This document shows, piece by piece, positions 9,563 through 17,626 of a DNA stretch of 64,000 bases. The number at the start of each line of letters is the position of its first letter. The first letter of the stretch is position 1. The translations under genes and the position numbers were made by a program. The notes under the pieces are model-generated. The model worked only from the letters and a program-made list of their open reading frames with translations. It had not been told where the DNA came from and did no database searches. Origin of the DNA: Salinibaculum litoreum (GTDB lineage: Archaea; Halobacteriota; Halobacteria; Halobacteriales; Haloarculaceae); contig CP046866.1 in assembly GCA_009789175.1 (NCBI GenBank), positions 682,001-746,000 on the forward strand, in the 5' to 3' direction.

Positions 9563-10069
9563 ATGCGAATCGACCCAATAGACAGTCCACCGGTCACTTT
9601 CGACCGATTCCTACCACCAATGCGACCAGTCCCACACCCAGACGATACGTCCACACCGACAGCCGACGGCTTCGCCAGCCAAGCACTCGACGAGCTCCGA
9701 GCAGCGACTAATGCTGACATCGAGCGCGCGGTCATGCGTGCGCTCCCGGACGCCAAGAGAAGCAACGAAGAACTAGTAGCGATGGTCATCGAGACCGTTC
9801 GCGAGCGTCTCCCCGACGAGTTCGACTTCGAGACAGAATACGACGATGGCGACCTCGCGCTCCGGGTGCATTCGGGATGCCCCCACTGTGGGAATGCAGC
9901 CGCCTTTCACGCGAGCATCGTCGAGAGCGTCCAGTTTGTCGCCTACGACAGAGACGGTGACGACACCATCTGCCCCATCGACGACGGTGGCCAAGACATC
10001 GAGTACATCATGTGCAGCAGTTGCGGAACCGATATCTACGATGCAGCAGAAGACCACCGATGTGAGTGA
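9563..10069 (+). CDS. zinc-ribbon plasmid protein
   Basis: The start at 9563 (MRIDPID) is chosen because the region upstream in the same frame is basic and unlike the acidic body. The C-terminal half has two CxxC knuckles (CPHCG near residue 110 and CSSCG near residue 154), forming a single zinc ribbon split by a long acidic insert. The N-terminal half is helical. It may bind nucleic acid or a protein partner. The stop overlaps the start region of the next gene. The family is unknown. Confidence 0.6.
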   Translation: MRIDPIDSPPVTFDRFLPPMRPVPHPDDTSTPTADGFASQALDELRAATNADIERAVMRALPDAKRSNEELVAMVIETVRERLPDEFDFETEYDDGDLALRVHSGCPHCGNAAAFHASIVESVQFVAYDRDGDDTICPIDDGGQDIEYIMCSSCGTDIYDAAEDHRCE

Positions 10070-10071
10070 AA

Positions 10072-10854
10072 ATGGGTGAAGGTGACCAATTCACGCCCTA
10101 TCGCCGGGGAACATGGGTGGCTATGAGTCAGTATTTTGAGTTCGTCAATACCGACCGCGAAGAAGTCATCGTCCCGCCCGATGGTATCGGCCTCAACAAC
10201 ATTCTCAACGACAAAAGCGGGTCAGACCTCCTCGCGTGGGTGTTACTAGATGGGCCAGCTGACGGGACCGGACTCAACTCGGTCCCACTCTCCGCGCTCC
10301 CGGACGAGGCCATTGCCGAAAAGCAAGCGGACATTCAGGACCGCTGTGACGACCTCGAAGAGAGCCCGTACCACGACGGCGAAGCCTGGATAGAAGCCAA
10401 GCTTGCTCGTATCGTCGCTGCGGGCCTACACGTCTCCAACATCTACGACTACGCAGGCCGGTGGGCTGGCGACAGCGTCACCATCGCCGGCGACTACGCA
10501 GACGACACCCCATACGGTGCCTGGCGTGACCACGCCATCGTCACCGTTGACGACGGTACTGGGGGCACCGAAGACGTGGTCCTCAAGCACAGGGGTACCT
10601 GTCGGAAAGTAACCGTCCAGCAGCGTATCGACGGGTCAGAGCAGATAGAACGCCACCAGAAAACAGCCCAACCAGGTGACTACGTGGAGGTAGGAGTCGA
10701 CGACAGCCCGACAGACGAACCACAGGCTGGCGAACTCCAGGGATACGTCGAGACATCGGTATCTAACATCACCAGCGAAGTCGAAGCCGAGCTTGACGCC
10801 GTCCAGACAAGCTCGTACACCCCGGTAACAACCCCGGTAGGGGCAAACGCCTAA
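10072..10854 (+). CDS. plasmid backbone protein of unknown function
   Basis: Starts at ATG 10072 (GTG 10066 is also in frame and would overlap the previous stop by four bases). The acidic 260-residue protein has a helical centre (about residues 80-130) and a beta-rich region with GDYADDTPYGAWRDHAIVTV. No catalytic motif is visible. Tight coupling to the preceding zinc-ribbon gene suggests a shared role in plasmid maintenance. Confidence 0.5.
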   Translation: MGEGDQFTPYRRGTWVAMSQYFEFVNTDREEVIVPPDGIGLNNILNDKSGSDLLAWVLLDGPADGTGLNSVPLSALPDEAIAEKQADIQDRCDDLEESPYHDGEAWIEAKLARIVAAGLHVSNIYDYAGRWAGDSVTIAGDYADDTPYGAWRDHAIVTVDDGTGGTEDVVLKHRGTCRKVTVQQRIDGSEQIERHQKTAQPGDYVEVGVDDSPTDEPQAGELQGYVETSVSNITSEVEAELDAVQTSSYTPVTTPVGANA

Positions 10855-10886
10855 CTGGCCTACGATTCAACAAGAATCTGTCAATC

Positions 10887-11027
10887 ATGGGGAACAAAAA
10901 CGACACCGTTCAGAGCGAGACGCATCACAAACAGCACAATAGCGATACTGCCCAGTTTTCTGGCGTCACACAAGACCGAGTCGGCAGCACCGACCATCGC
11001 TCATTACACGCGGAGACAAAACGATGA
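10887..11027 (+). CDS. 46-aa hydrophilic microprotein
   Basis: An ATG-initiated frame of 46 codons, rich in His, Gln, Asp and Thr, whose stop overlaps the start of the next gene as ATGA at 11024-11027. The overlap matches the architecture of the rest of this operon, which is the main reason for calling it. No domain is recognisable. Confidence 0.45.
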   Translation: MGNKNDTVQSETHHKQHNSDTAQFSGVTQDRVGSTDHRSLHAETKR

Positions 11028-11350
11028 CCGGGCAAGACGGTGTCAAGAATGGTCAACAACAGTGGAACCGCCCACCGTGGCTCAAATCCGCACTCCACCC
11101 CGTCACGCTCGCCACTTGCATCATAATTATCATCTCTATCACTATCCTTACCTATCTTTCTACACAACTCAACCAAACTGGATTTATTTGGCATCTATAT
11201 TCTCTTCTCGCTGCAACAGTAATCGTAGTCAACGTCATACTGATAATGGGGTTGTTAAGGTCGGCAGCCGCCGGTACAACGCCTATTGGAGTACTAGATA
11301 TTCACGATCAAGTCATTGAGGACAAGAATCAGTTGATCACATCGGGTTAG
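11024..11350 (+). CDS. two-TM membrane protein with C-terminus replaced by IS insertion
   Basis: Two hydrophobic segments (about residues 30-47 and 57-78) follow a short polar N-terminus. The ISH3 element enters at 11330, so the reading frame ends in element-derived codons (QLITSG). Removing the element and one copy of the AGAAT duplication restores an ending DYSEQ and a stop at 12722-12724, just before the next gene's start at 12744. The insertion therefore changes only about six residues, and the protein may still work. Confidence 0.6.
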   Translation: MTGQDGVKNGQQQWNRPPWLKSALHPVTLATCIIIIISITILTYLSTQLNQTGFIWHLYSLLAATVIVVNVILIMGLLRSAAAGTTPIGVLDIHDQVIEDKNQLITSG

Positions 11351-12704
11351 AGGGAGTGTCTGCTTTGGGAGGGTGTGCAACAACCCGAAGCAGACAGCGA
11401 GATAGAGGAGGAGCACCTGCTTAATTTTGTCGTCAATAGCCTTGACGAGGAACTTGCGATAGATCTCGGCGAGGACGTTGAAGTCACCACGGAGAAGCTG
11501 TACGAGGTCCTCGCCGGCGCCAGCGCCGGCGGGACCTCGATCAACCACGTCTGCGAAACGACAGACGACTCACCGCACGCCAACACCGTCCGGGGACATC
11601 TCACTGACCAGTTCGATCTTGGCACTGTTGAGGCGGTTGGAGACACGCTCCTCCAACGAGATGCGATTGAGACACTCCCGGATCGACCGGTGGAGGTCGT
11701 CGCCGACCTCCACCTCGATCCCTACTACGGCGACGAAGACGAGACAGAAGCGCTGTACTTCTCAGAGGCGAAACGCGGCACAACGACGTTTCACGCGTAC
11801 GCGACACTCTACGCGCGGGTGCGCAACAAGCGGTACACGCTGGCGGTTCGCCAGCTCGTGGCTGGCGACACCACCAGCGATGTCCTCGCTGAGTTCCTCG
11901 AACTCCTCGACGGCCTTGACCTCGGCGTCAAGGCCGTCTACCTTGATCGCGGATTCTACAACAGCACCTGTCTCGGACTGCTGTACGCGCACAACTACGC
12001 CTACGTGATGCCGATCGTCAAGTGGGGTGAGGCGATTCAGGAAGAACTCAGCAGAGGCTGGAGCCGCGAGATCGAACACGATCTCGCCGGCGAGGTGACC
12101 TTTCCCGTGTTCATCGACTGCGTCTATCAGCAAGGACGATACGACGAACACGGAGTGGCGCGTCACGGCTACGCCGCGGACGCGCCGTTCATCGATACGC
12201 CACGGGATGCGCGAGAGCACTATAGCAAGCGCTTCGGCATCGAGTCGAGCTACCGCTTAGCCAAGCAGAGCCTCGCGTTCACCAGTTCTCAGGACGCTGG
12301 CCTGCGGCTGGTGATGTTTGTCGTGAGCCTGGTGCTCCAGAACAGCTGGCGGTATCTCCACTGGAAGTACGTGGCGGCGCCCCGCCGCGGGGGGCGCCGC
12401 CTCTGGAACTGGTCGTTCACGGAGTTCTGTGAGATGGTGCTGCGGGCCGCCTGGACAGCGCTCGGTGTGCACAGGGTTGTTCCAGCGAATCAGTCACTCG
12501 ACGACCGGTTCTTCCGGTAGCTGTCCACCGGTCCGGACAGCGATCGTGAGTGGCGACGCTGTCGCGTCGGCGGCAGTCCGCCGCCGACAGCGACGGTCCA
12601 TCCCGAAGATCACGCTCACCAGCGCTTCGAAGACGCTCCACGACCAGTTCGATCTGATTCACCGGCATCAGACGAGATTACGCGGCCGCCGATGTGATCG
12701 ACTG
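11330..12704 (+). mobile_element. ISH3-family insertion sequence, copy A (1375 bp)
   Basis: Terminal inverted repeats begin CAGTTGATCACATCGG on the left and CAGTCGATCACATCGG on the complementary strand at the right. The element is flanked by a perfect 5-bp duplication, AGAAT, at 11325-11329 and 12705-12709, which fits ISH3-type elements. It encodes one transposase. About 180 bases between the transposase stop and the right end hold no gene but include GC-rich inverted sequence around 12540-12600. Confidence 0.92.
11375..12520 (+). CDS. ISH3-family DDE transposase, copy A
   Basis: A 381-residue transposase starting at GTG 11375. The DDE residues are visible as D in VVADLHLDPYYG, D in VYLDRGFYNS and E in FGIESSYR. 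The first 100 residues hold a helical DNA-binding region. It catalyses cut-and-paste movement of the 1375-bp element. The second copy at 27609 differs at about 25 residues by eye, so the two are separate arrivals or old duplicates rather than a recent copy. Confidence 0.92.
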   Translation: MQQPEADSEIEEEHLLNFVVNSLDEELAIDLGEDVEVTTEKLYEVLAGASAGGTSINHVCETTDDSPHANTVRGHLTDQFDLGTVEAVGDTLLQRDAIETLPDRPVEVVADLHLDPYYGDEDETEALYFSEAKRGTTTFHAYATLYARVRNKRYTLAVRQLVAGDTTSDVLAEFLELLDGLDLGVKAVYLDRGFYNSTCLGLLYAHNYAYVMPIVKWGEAIQEELSRGWSREIEHDLAGEVTFPVFIDCVYQQGRYDEHGVARHGYAADAPFIDTPRDAREHYSKRFGIESSYRLAKQSLAFTSSQDAGLRLVMFVVSLVLQNSWRYLHWKYVAAPRRGGRRLWNWSFTEFCEMVLRAAWTALGVHRVVPANQSLDDRFFR

Positions 12705-12743
12705 AGAATGACTACAGTGAGCAATGACACAGGAGACAGAACC

Positions 12744-13052
12744 ATGAGCGACGATAAACCCGAAGGAAGCACGAACACCGGTCCAATCCCAATTCAATAC
12801 GCCGACCTCGAATTTGAGATGGACCTGCTACTTGAAGAGATGAACAACCGCTTAGTTGAGAAATCAGACGAACACAGTGGGTGGCGAGACTGTAATCCCG
12901 AGTATCTCGCAGAACTATCAGATGACCAGCTGCAAGACTTCCTCGATGCAGTCGCAGAGGGAGACATAGACGAAGCGCGAGAACAAGCCGGAGACACGGT
13001 GAATTTCTTCCTCATGGCGTTATCACAAATGGAGGCGGACCATGAACAATAG
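12744..13052 (+). CDS. small MazG-like protein
   Basis: A 102-residue acidic protein. The segment HSGWRDCNPEYLAEL, then an Asp/Glu-rich helix, then AREQAGDTVNFFLMAL resembles the helical core of MazG-type nucleotide pyrophosphohydrolases, in which a late E-x2-D pair on the last helix binds magnesium. Here that pair would be E-QAG-D (E-x3-D), and several first-helix acids are not in canonical positions, so activity is doubtful. Such proteins in viruses and plasmids trim nucleotide pools. It overlaps the next gene by 11 bases. Confidence 0.45.
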   Translation: MSDDKPEGSTNTGPIPIQYADLEFEMDLLLEEMNNRLVEKSDEHSGWRDCNPEYLAELSDDQLQDFLDAVAEGDIDEAREQAGDTVNFFLMALSQMEADHEQ

Positions 13053-13173
13053 CTATTCCACGTGTAGCGACTGTGGCTCAGGCAACACAAAGCAGTTGCG
13101 ACGGCACCGGGAGGGTTCCGCTGGTGTCGGTAAGTACGAGTGCCGAGAATGTGGGAACAGGTGGTTTGCGTGA
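13042..13173 (+). CDS. 43-aa zinc-ribbon microprotein
   Basis: Two knuckles, CSDCG and CRECG, are separated by 23 residues and end in NRWFA, the pattern of a minimal zinc ribbon as in TFIIS-like or viral transcription proteins. It overlaps the previous gene by 11 bases and the next by GTGA at 13170-13173. It may bind nucleic acid or a partner protein. Confidence 0.6.
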   Translation: MNNSYSTCSDCGSGNTKQLRRHREGSAGVGKYECRECGNRWFA

Positions 13174-13403
13174 CAGAGAACGAGCAAATCTCAAGCAGCC
13201 GTCTTGCGATTTATTTATTCCTCTCTGGAGCCATCGGGCTACTGTCCATAGTCCTGGTTCTAGGGTGGATTGGATTAACGTCCGACGAGAGCACATTTGG
13301 ATACATCTCTCTCGTTGCGATAGGGGCTCTGTTCATCGGGAAGGGTTTTTACGGCCTGTTAGTGGAAATGTACCGGCTACAGGAGTACCTGCATGGTCAA
13401 TAA
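13170..13403 (+). CDS. two-TM small membrane protein
   Basis: Starts at GTG 13170, which overlaps the preceding TGA, the same coupling used along this operon. The 77-residue product has two hydrophobic helices (about residues 12-34 and 44-64) joined by a short loop and a charged tail. No family is recognised. Confidence 0.55.
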   Translation: MTENEQISSSRLAIYLFLSGAIGLLSIVLVLGWIGLTSDESTFGYISLVAIGALFIGKGFYGLLVEMYRLQEYLHGQ

Positions 13404-13989
13404 CGAGCAAGGGCAACTCACACAAACTGTCGGGGCTGGCTGGAATATTCGCGAAGCAAAGCCTTCTGACCGCTCAGCTGTAGAGCGCGTCTGGAGCGCG
13501 GAGTTCGATGACCCACACGAGGAAGTTCATCAACACGCGCTGGACGAATATTTCGACCCAGACCACAACCTCTACGAGTTTAGCCACGCACTCGTTGCCA
13601 CTGACGCTCGTGGTCGGGTAGTAGGCTTCGGCCTCGTCGAACTGAGAAATACATCTCATATGGCCCGCCATACGACTCTCGACGAATCTGAGTTCTCGGG
13701 ACGAGATGGCTACCTCTATCTCGGTGCAGTTGAATCAGCGTGGCAGGGCAAGGGTATCGGTTCAAAACTATTCGCCCAGCGGTGCCGGTGGTGCGTTGAG
13801 CAGAATGCAAACGCTATCTATGGAGTCGCGTGGCAAAACCCCAAAGGACGGTCGTCGGATTTCCTTTTTAAACGGCTCCAGTTCAGGGAAATAGCCAACA
13901 CGCCTGACGATTACTACCAGGGCCGAGACTGTCCAGTGTGTGAGAATACATGCGACTGTGGCGGAATCATCTACAGGAGGGAACTATGA
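13393..13989 (+). CDS. GNAT-family N-acetyltransferase with Cys cluster
   Basis: The 198-residue protein starts its acetyltransferase domain at about residue 17 (WNIREAKPSD). The acetyl-CoA-binding motif A is at about residues 106-125 (YLYLGAVESAWQGKGIGSKL), with the Q-x-x-G-x-G loop intact. The C-terminus adds CPVCENTCDCGG, a likely metal-binding cluster not typical of plain GNAT enzymes. The acceptor (protein, small molecule or toxin substrate) cannot be read from sequence. It overlaps the membrane gene upstream by 11 bases and the next gene by four. Confidence 0.8.
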   Translation: MVNNEQGQLTQTVGAGWNIREAKPSDRSAVERVWSAEFDDPHEEVHQHALDEYFDPDHNLYEFSHALVATDARGRVVGFGLVELRNTSHMARHTTLDESEFSGRDGYLYLGAVESAWQGKGIGSKLFAQRCRWCVEQNANAIYGVAWQNPKGRSSDFLFKRLQFREIANTPDDYYQGRDCPVCENTCDCGGIIYRREL

Positions 13990-14423
13990 GTGGGCAAAAC
14001 AGTGTCGGGACTCTGCACGACACCTACCACGCCGCACTCCAGCATGGTCACGTCGACCCCAACGACGACGACCTCGTGTTGGGAGTCGTTCGTGAGCCGA
14101 TGTACGGTATCGAAAAGTATATCGACGAAAACTGGCCAGCGTTGGCACCAACAGCAGACCTTCTGGCCGAGTTCAAAACCGCTGCTGATAGGATGGGGCA
14201 CAACCCAGCCGTCGCCGCAGTGAGTTTCCGAGCCCGCTATCGTGATTCGCTCACTGGGACGGCGCAACAGACGAAGATAAACGACATCCTAGCCGCGCTT
14301 GAAGACGGTCAAGATATCTGGCTCGTCTGCTACGAGAACACAGATGAGAAATTCTGCCACCGTGAAATTTTGAGAGAGAAAATCGAGGCAGAGCGCACAG
14401 TTCCACAGGAGACAGACTCATGA
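13986..14423 (+). CDS. DUF488-family protein
   Basis: A 145-residue protein matching the DUF488 pattern: an early strand LVLGVVREPMY, a mid-region FRARYRDSL, and near the end IWLVCYENTDEKFCHREIL, the Cys-Tyr-Glu...Cys-His-Arg block that defines the family. The biochemical role of DUF488 is not established; the conserved Cys-His suggests metal or nucleotide chemistry. It starts in ATGA overlap with the GNAT gene and ends in ATGA overlap with a 33-codon frame. Confidence 0.7.
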   Translation: MSGQNSVGTLHDTYHAALQHGHVDPNDDDLVLGVVREPMYGIEKYIDENWPALAPTADLLAEFKTAADRMGHNPAVAAVSFRARYRDSLTGTAQQTKINDILAALEDGQDIWLVCYENTDEKFCHREILREKIEAERTVPQETDS

Positions 14424-14521
14424 CCGAAAACAAACCCGAACAGCACACTGACGATATGTTTCAATCCCGTTCTGGGTTTTTGCCCGTTGCGACCGGTCCT
14501 GTCAGTTGGGACGATCTCTGA
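14420..14521 (+). CDS. 33-aa microprotein
   Basis: A short frame starting in ATGA overlap with the DUF488 gene and ending at 14521. It is hydrophilic with a Trp-Asp-Asp-Leu end and no recognisable motif. It is called only because of the start-stop coupling. Confidence 0.35.
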   Translation: MTENKPEQHTDDMFQSRSGFLPVATGPVSWDDL

Positions 14522-14614
14522 AATCTCTGAAGATCACTCCTCCGTTTTACTGGGATGCGCACTTTATGAACAGTGGAACCAAATTTTATTACATGGAGCG
14601 TGTTAATAGAATAC

Positions 14615-14857
14615 ATGGGGCTACTAAGTTCCATCTTTTCGGGGAGTAGTGACAGTTCAAGCAGCAGATCCGATTGTGATCACAATTATTTGAAAACAGG
14701 CAAAACAACGAAACGCAGTGGACCTGGTGATAGCGATGATCGAAGACAACACGAAAAGCGATGCCAACATTGTGGTGACACAAAATACGTCTCTTACTCA
14801 GATACCGGAGGTGATAGAAGCTACAGAGTGAGAAGGAAATCCAATAAAATCTGGTGA
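14615..14857 (+). CDS. small Cys/His protein, possible zinc finger
   Basis: The ATG at 14615 is favoured by a TATA-like TTTTATT at 14584-14590, the spacing of a leaderless transcript. The 80-residue product is Ser-rich at the N-terminus. It then has CDHNYLKTGK and, about 25 residues later, CQHCGDTKYV, which together could make a zinc site. It marks a new transcription unit after the ATGA-linked chain. The function is unknown. Confidence 0.5.
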   Translation: MGLLSSIFSGSSDSSSSRSDCDHNYLKTGKTTKRSGPGDSDDRRQHEKRCQHCGDTKYVSYSDTGGDRSYRVRRKSNKIW

Positions 14858-14897
14858 TAGTATCCGTTTCAGCGCAGACGATTCGGACCGCGCATCT

Positions 14898-15278
14898 GTG
14901 GCTGCTATCATCGTCGAGGAATTCGACGCCGACGCGCTGACTCGGTCTGACCGGCACTCCAACAGTTGGCCAGTCAAAGACGGCGTCCCGACCGCGGTTG
15001 CCGTCGACGGGAAGCCTGCTATCGCCGCGTGGCTGTACGTTCGCGGCCGCGAACGCGACGAGATAGCCGAGCTGATGGATGTCGGTGACCGGACGGTTCG
15101 CGAGTACCTGTCTCGCTTCCGTCAGCGTGGCACCGGAATTTCCGACGACGTTGACGCTCCGGAGGTCGGCGAGATCATGCCCGAAGTTCCGGCAGTGTTC
15201 GACCCAACCGAGGACCGTCAACAAATCGTTGCCGATGGCGGCCTGGATTGCTCACTACCAACGGGGAGCAAACAATGA
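14898..15278 (+). CDS. small helix-turn-helix protein
   Basis: Residues about 42-78 (AAWLYVRGRERDEIAELMDVG and following TVREYLSRFRQ) form a convincing helix-turn-helix of the sigma-like or transposase type. The reading frame is open for 16 codons upstream of the GTG at 14898 with no alternative start. The acidic tail ends in ATGA overlap with the next gene. It could be the regulator of this cluster. Confidence 0.6.
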   Translation: MAAIIVEEFDADALTRSDRHSNSWPVKDGVPTAVAVDGKPAIAAWLYVRGRERDEIAELMDVGDRTVREYLSRFRQRGTGISDDVDAPEVGEIMPEVPAVFDPTEDRQQIVADGGLDCSLPTGSKQ

Positions 15279-15415
15279 CCGACACCGAGCAAAGGTGTAG
15301 CAGTCCGTCGTACGCAGCCGACTCAATCGCTCTCAAGTGGATTATCTTGGCAGTCTGGACTGGGCTGATGTTTCTGCTGTTTGTGTTGCTTCCGGTGGTG
15401 ATACTCTATGGTTAG
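15275..15415 (+). CDS. 46-aa single-TM protein
   Basis: ATG at 15275 overlaps the preceding stop. After a polar head of about 20 residues, a single hydrophobic helix (WIILAVWTGLMFLLFVLLPV) ends near the C-terminus. The stop overlaps the next start by eight bases. Confidence 0.5.
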   Translation: MTDTEQRCSSPSYAADSIALKWIILAVWTGLMFLLFVLLPVVILYG

Positions 15416-15518
15416 TGACGAGTCTGGTGTCGAGACGACCCAGAAGATGGTCCAACTGTACTGGTATCACGTCAACAGACAATACGACCGGGCAACATCA
15501 CAGGAGCAAGAACCATGA
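15408..15518 (+). CDS. 36-aa microprotein
   Basis: A hydrophilic frame with a short amphipathic centre (KMVQLYWYHVNRQY), coupled to both neighbours by overlaps (15408-15415 and ATGA at 15515-15518). The coupling is the evidence; no family is known. Confidence 0.4.
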   Translation: MVSDESGVETTQKMVQLYWYHVNRQYDRATSQEQEP

Positions 15519-15598
15519 CAGATAAAGACGAAAAAACTCACAGGACGAGGAGTACCACAACGAAACCATTAACGAAGACCCAGTCCTCGCAGAACTGA
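15515..15598 (+). CDS. 5' part of the next gene, apparently frameshifted
   Basis: This frame starts in ATGA overlap, as its neighbours do, but becomes Arg/Thr-rich after codon 8 and stops at 15598. Adding one base to the A6 run at about 15528-15533 would join it smoothly to an acidic open frame that leads into the ATG at 15601, predicting about 28 extra N-terminal residues ending NEDPVLAEL. It is best read as the true start of the next gene with a single-base deletion or a sequencing error. Confidence 0.5.
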   Translation: MTDKDEKTHRTRSTTTKPLTKTQSSQN

Positions 15599-15600
15599 CC

Positions 15601-16170
15601 ATGACCAACGCCAACGGCATCAACCACGAATCAGCGCCCATTCCAATCCTCGGACCCGGAGACTGGGTCCGTCTCGAACGGCCATACATTGTGGCTCCAC
15701 CGCAGCTTACTAGGCCATTGAAAAACACCCTCGGGACTATCGCCAAGGGCCGCGGGCTAGAAGTCACCGCCTCACTCGATGCAGAAGTGCTGGCCGAGGA
15801 AGCCTATCGGGCGGCCGACTACGAGGACCTCTTCAAGTTCACGCACGGTATCGTCACAGACCTCATTGAGTTCACTCCCGACAGCGAAGGGTTTCCCGAC
15901 GGCATGCCCCCCGACGTCCGCAGCGCCTACCGCGAGGCCGACACACGCCCACCACTCCGTGTCTCACTACACCCGTACAATGCGAAGACCGGCGTGCTGT
16001 ACCACGCCAGCGACCCCACCGAGCAGAGCAGGCCAGTCTCCATCACCACGCATATCTGCAATTTGACGCTGCTACAGAAGGCGGGCAGTCTCCCTGAGAA
16101 GCGGTCCCCTATCTCACTATCCGAGCTCTACGACCGCTGGGGGTACGCGCTCCCTGACGAACTGCCCTGA
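15601..16170 (+). CDS. plasmid backbone protein of unknown function
   Basis: As it stands the frame begins at ATG 15601 and gives 189 residues. It is acidic to neutral, with a beta-rich opening (GPGDWVRLERPYIV), a helical centre and a C-terminal YDRWGYALPDELP. The native start is probably at 15515 in another frame (see the upstream entry). No motif is recognised. Confidence 0.5.
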   Translation: MTNANGINHESAPIPILGPGDWVRLERPYIVAPPQLTRPLKNTLGTIAKGRGLEVTASLDAEVLAEEAYRAADYEDLFKFTHGIVTDLIEFTPDSEGFPDGMPPDVRSAYREADTRPPLRVSLHPYNAKTGVLYHASDPTEQSRPVSITTHICNLTLLQKAGSLPEKRSPISLSELYDRWGYALPDELP

Positions 16171-16637
16171 ACCCTCCAACACGCCCCCACTCCCCAACGA
16201 TGCCCGTGTACGCCGACTGCACAGCGTGTCGCGTCGTCCATCCAATCGCAGGCCGATGAACGCAGTGTCGAACTGTAGAGGTAAACAGCGATTGTGCCAG
16301 TTCTTTTATCTATTGAATCTAGTTACTGATGCCTGCAATGTCTCAAACGGCAAAAGGGCGGTACTAACCATTTTCGTCTATCAGGTAGCAGCGGTAACAG
16401 CAACCATCCCCCAAACGTTTGTCGTACAAACGTTCGTGAACCGCATCCAGACCGCCGGACTGCTATTTAGTTTCCTCTGTGGAGCATTCGCACTGTTCTG
16501 GGTTCTGGTAGCATTATCATCTGGGGGACAATCGGAATCATCTGGCCGTTTCGGACCAACGAAATGCCGTAATAATCCCTGTAACGACCTTCAATCACAC
16601 CCCTTTCTGCCACTACCCACCACGAGCAGGTTCAGCC
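16171..16637. other. region with a possible frameshifted membrane microprotein
   Basis: A TATA-like CTTTTATCTA at 16300-16309 lies about 20-30 bases before ATGs at 16329 and 16338, a leaderless promoter pattern. The frame from them stops after a few codons, but one extra base in the A4G3 run (about 16351-16359) would continue it into a hydrophobic stretch (LLFSFLCGAFALFWVLVAL, about 16460-16515). A 19-codon Cys-containing frame starts at 16200. None of these is secure. Confidence 0.3.
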
Positions 16638-16886
16638 ATGTTTCATACACGATACCTTACCGTCAGCTGTCCCGAGTGTCACGCGACCGAAAGCCACACC
16701 GTCTCCGGTGGCAACCCCATCAGCATTATGCACGGCACCATCCACCTTGAACATGCCCTCACGCACCGAGAGTGTCCAATCTGTGGTAGCGGCCTCACCA
16801 GCCCGCAGACCAATCAGACGCCACAGACACGCGGTCCACGGCCTGCTGCTGTTCACGTTGGCGATGCACTGCGCGCATGTCTGTGA
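16638..16886 (+). CDS. zinc-ribbon protein
   Basis: An 82-residue protein. Knuckles CPECH and CPICG are about 36 residues apart, with several His residues between them, so one zinc site is likely. The tail is Pro/Gln-rich and unstructured. The role is unknown; it is one of several Cys4 microproteins in this backbone. Confidence 0.6.
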   Translation: MFHTRYLTVSCPECHATESHTVSGGNPISIMHGTIHLEHALTHRECPICGSGLTSPQTNQTPQTRGPRPAAVHVGDALRACL

Positions 16887-16937
16887 GTCGTTGAGGTCCA
16901 TCTGATTGACTATCATCGCTCGGAACATCAGTGAGAA

Positions 16938-17270
16938 ATGAGTGACCCAAATCCAAGTGATACATCGGAATCACCGTCAGCAGCCGAGGACAGTGCGTCC
17001 TTCCCTATCGAGACGATGGACATCGCAATGTGTGTCCGTGAGATAGGTATCACCGTCGACGGCCCGGTTCGTCACGCCAACATCGACACCGACACCAACA
17101 ACCCAGTCGCAGCAGTGCCCTTCCACGGCACAGTGTTCCTCGACGACATCCTCGATAGCCAAGGGCCATTGCTTGGCGTCGTCGATGAATACAGCATCGA
17201 GTGGGTCGGGATGAACAACAGCAGTCTGCTCGTCGCCACCGTCCCCATTGCTGGTGGTGAGCAACGATGA
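16938..17270 (+). CDS. acidic backbone protein
   Basis: A 110-residue protein with a disordered Ser/Glu-rich head and a beta-rich body (VAAVPFHGTVFLDDIL, then LLGVVDEYSIEWVGM). It ends in ATGA overlap with the next gene. No family is recognised. Confidence 0.5.
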   Translation: MSDPNPSDTSESPSAAEDSASFPIETMDIAMCVREIGITVDGPVRHANIDTDTNNPVAAVPFHGTVFLDDILDSQGPLLGVVDEYSIEWVGMNNSSLLVATVPIAGGEQR

Positions 17271-17626
17271 CAGCAGCAGCACAACCACGACAGACTGCGA
17301 GTGAGAGAGACTGGAACTTTTCGCCGACAGAACGACGGCGAATCGTCAGTGACATTATCCACTGGAAGGCTGAACTCGAGTACGACACTACCTGGGACGC
17401 GTTCGACGAGTACGTCACCGAACTGCGAGCGCTTCCTGACGGTCAGCTGAAAGCACGCTGGGAGACGACCGTTGGTGAGTGGGTCGCCAGTCGTGATGAC
17501 CTCCCCCGGCCTCTCGGCATCGATTTCGACCAGTATCTGGCAGTCCAGTTCGGGAAACTCATTGCTGGGCACAGTACCGACTACGGCTTCATCACCTCAC
17601 TCGACATGGAGGCATACTATGAGTAA
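17267..17626 (+). CDS. helical backbone protein
   Basis: A 119-residue, mostly helical protein (WNFSPTERRRIVSDIIHWK, then a Tyr/Trp-rich middle). It begins in ATGA overlap and overlaps the TFB-like gene by eight bases, so it is probably translated together with it. The function is unknown. Confidence 0.5.
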   Translation: MTAAAQPRQTASERDWNFSPTERRRIVSDIIHWKAELEYDTTWDAFDEYVTELRALPDGQLKARWETTVGEWVASRDDLPRPLGIDFDQYLAVQFGKLIAGHSTDYGFITSLDMEAYYE

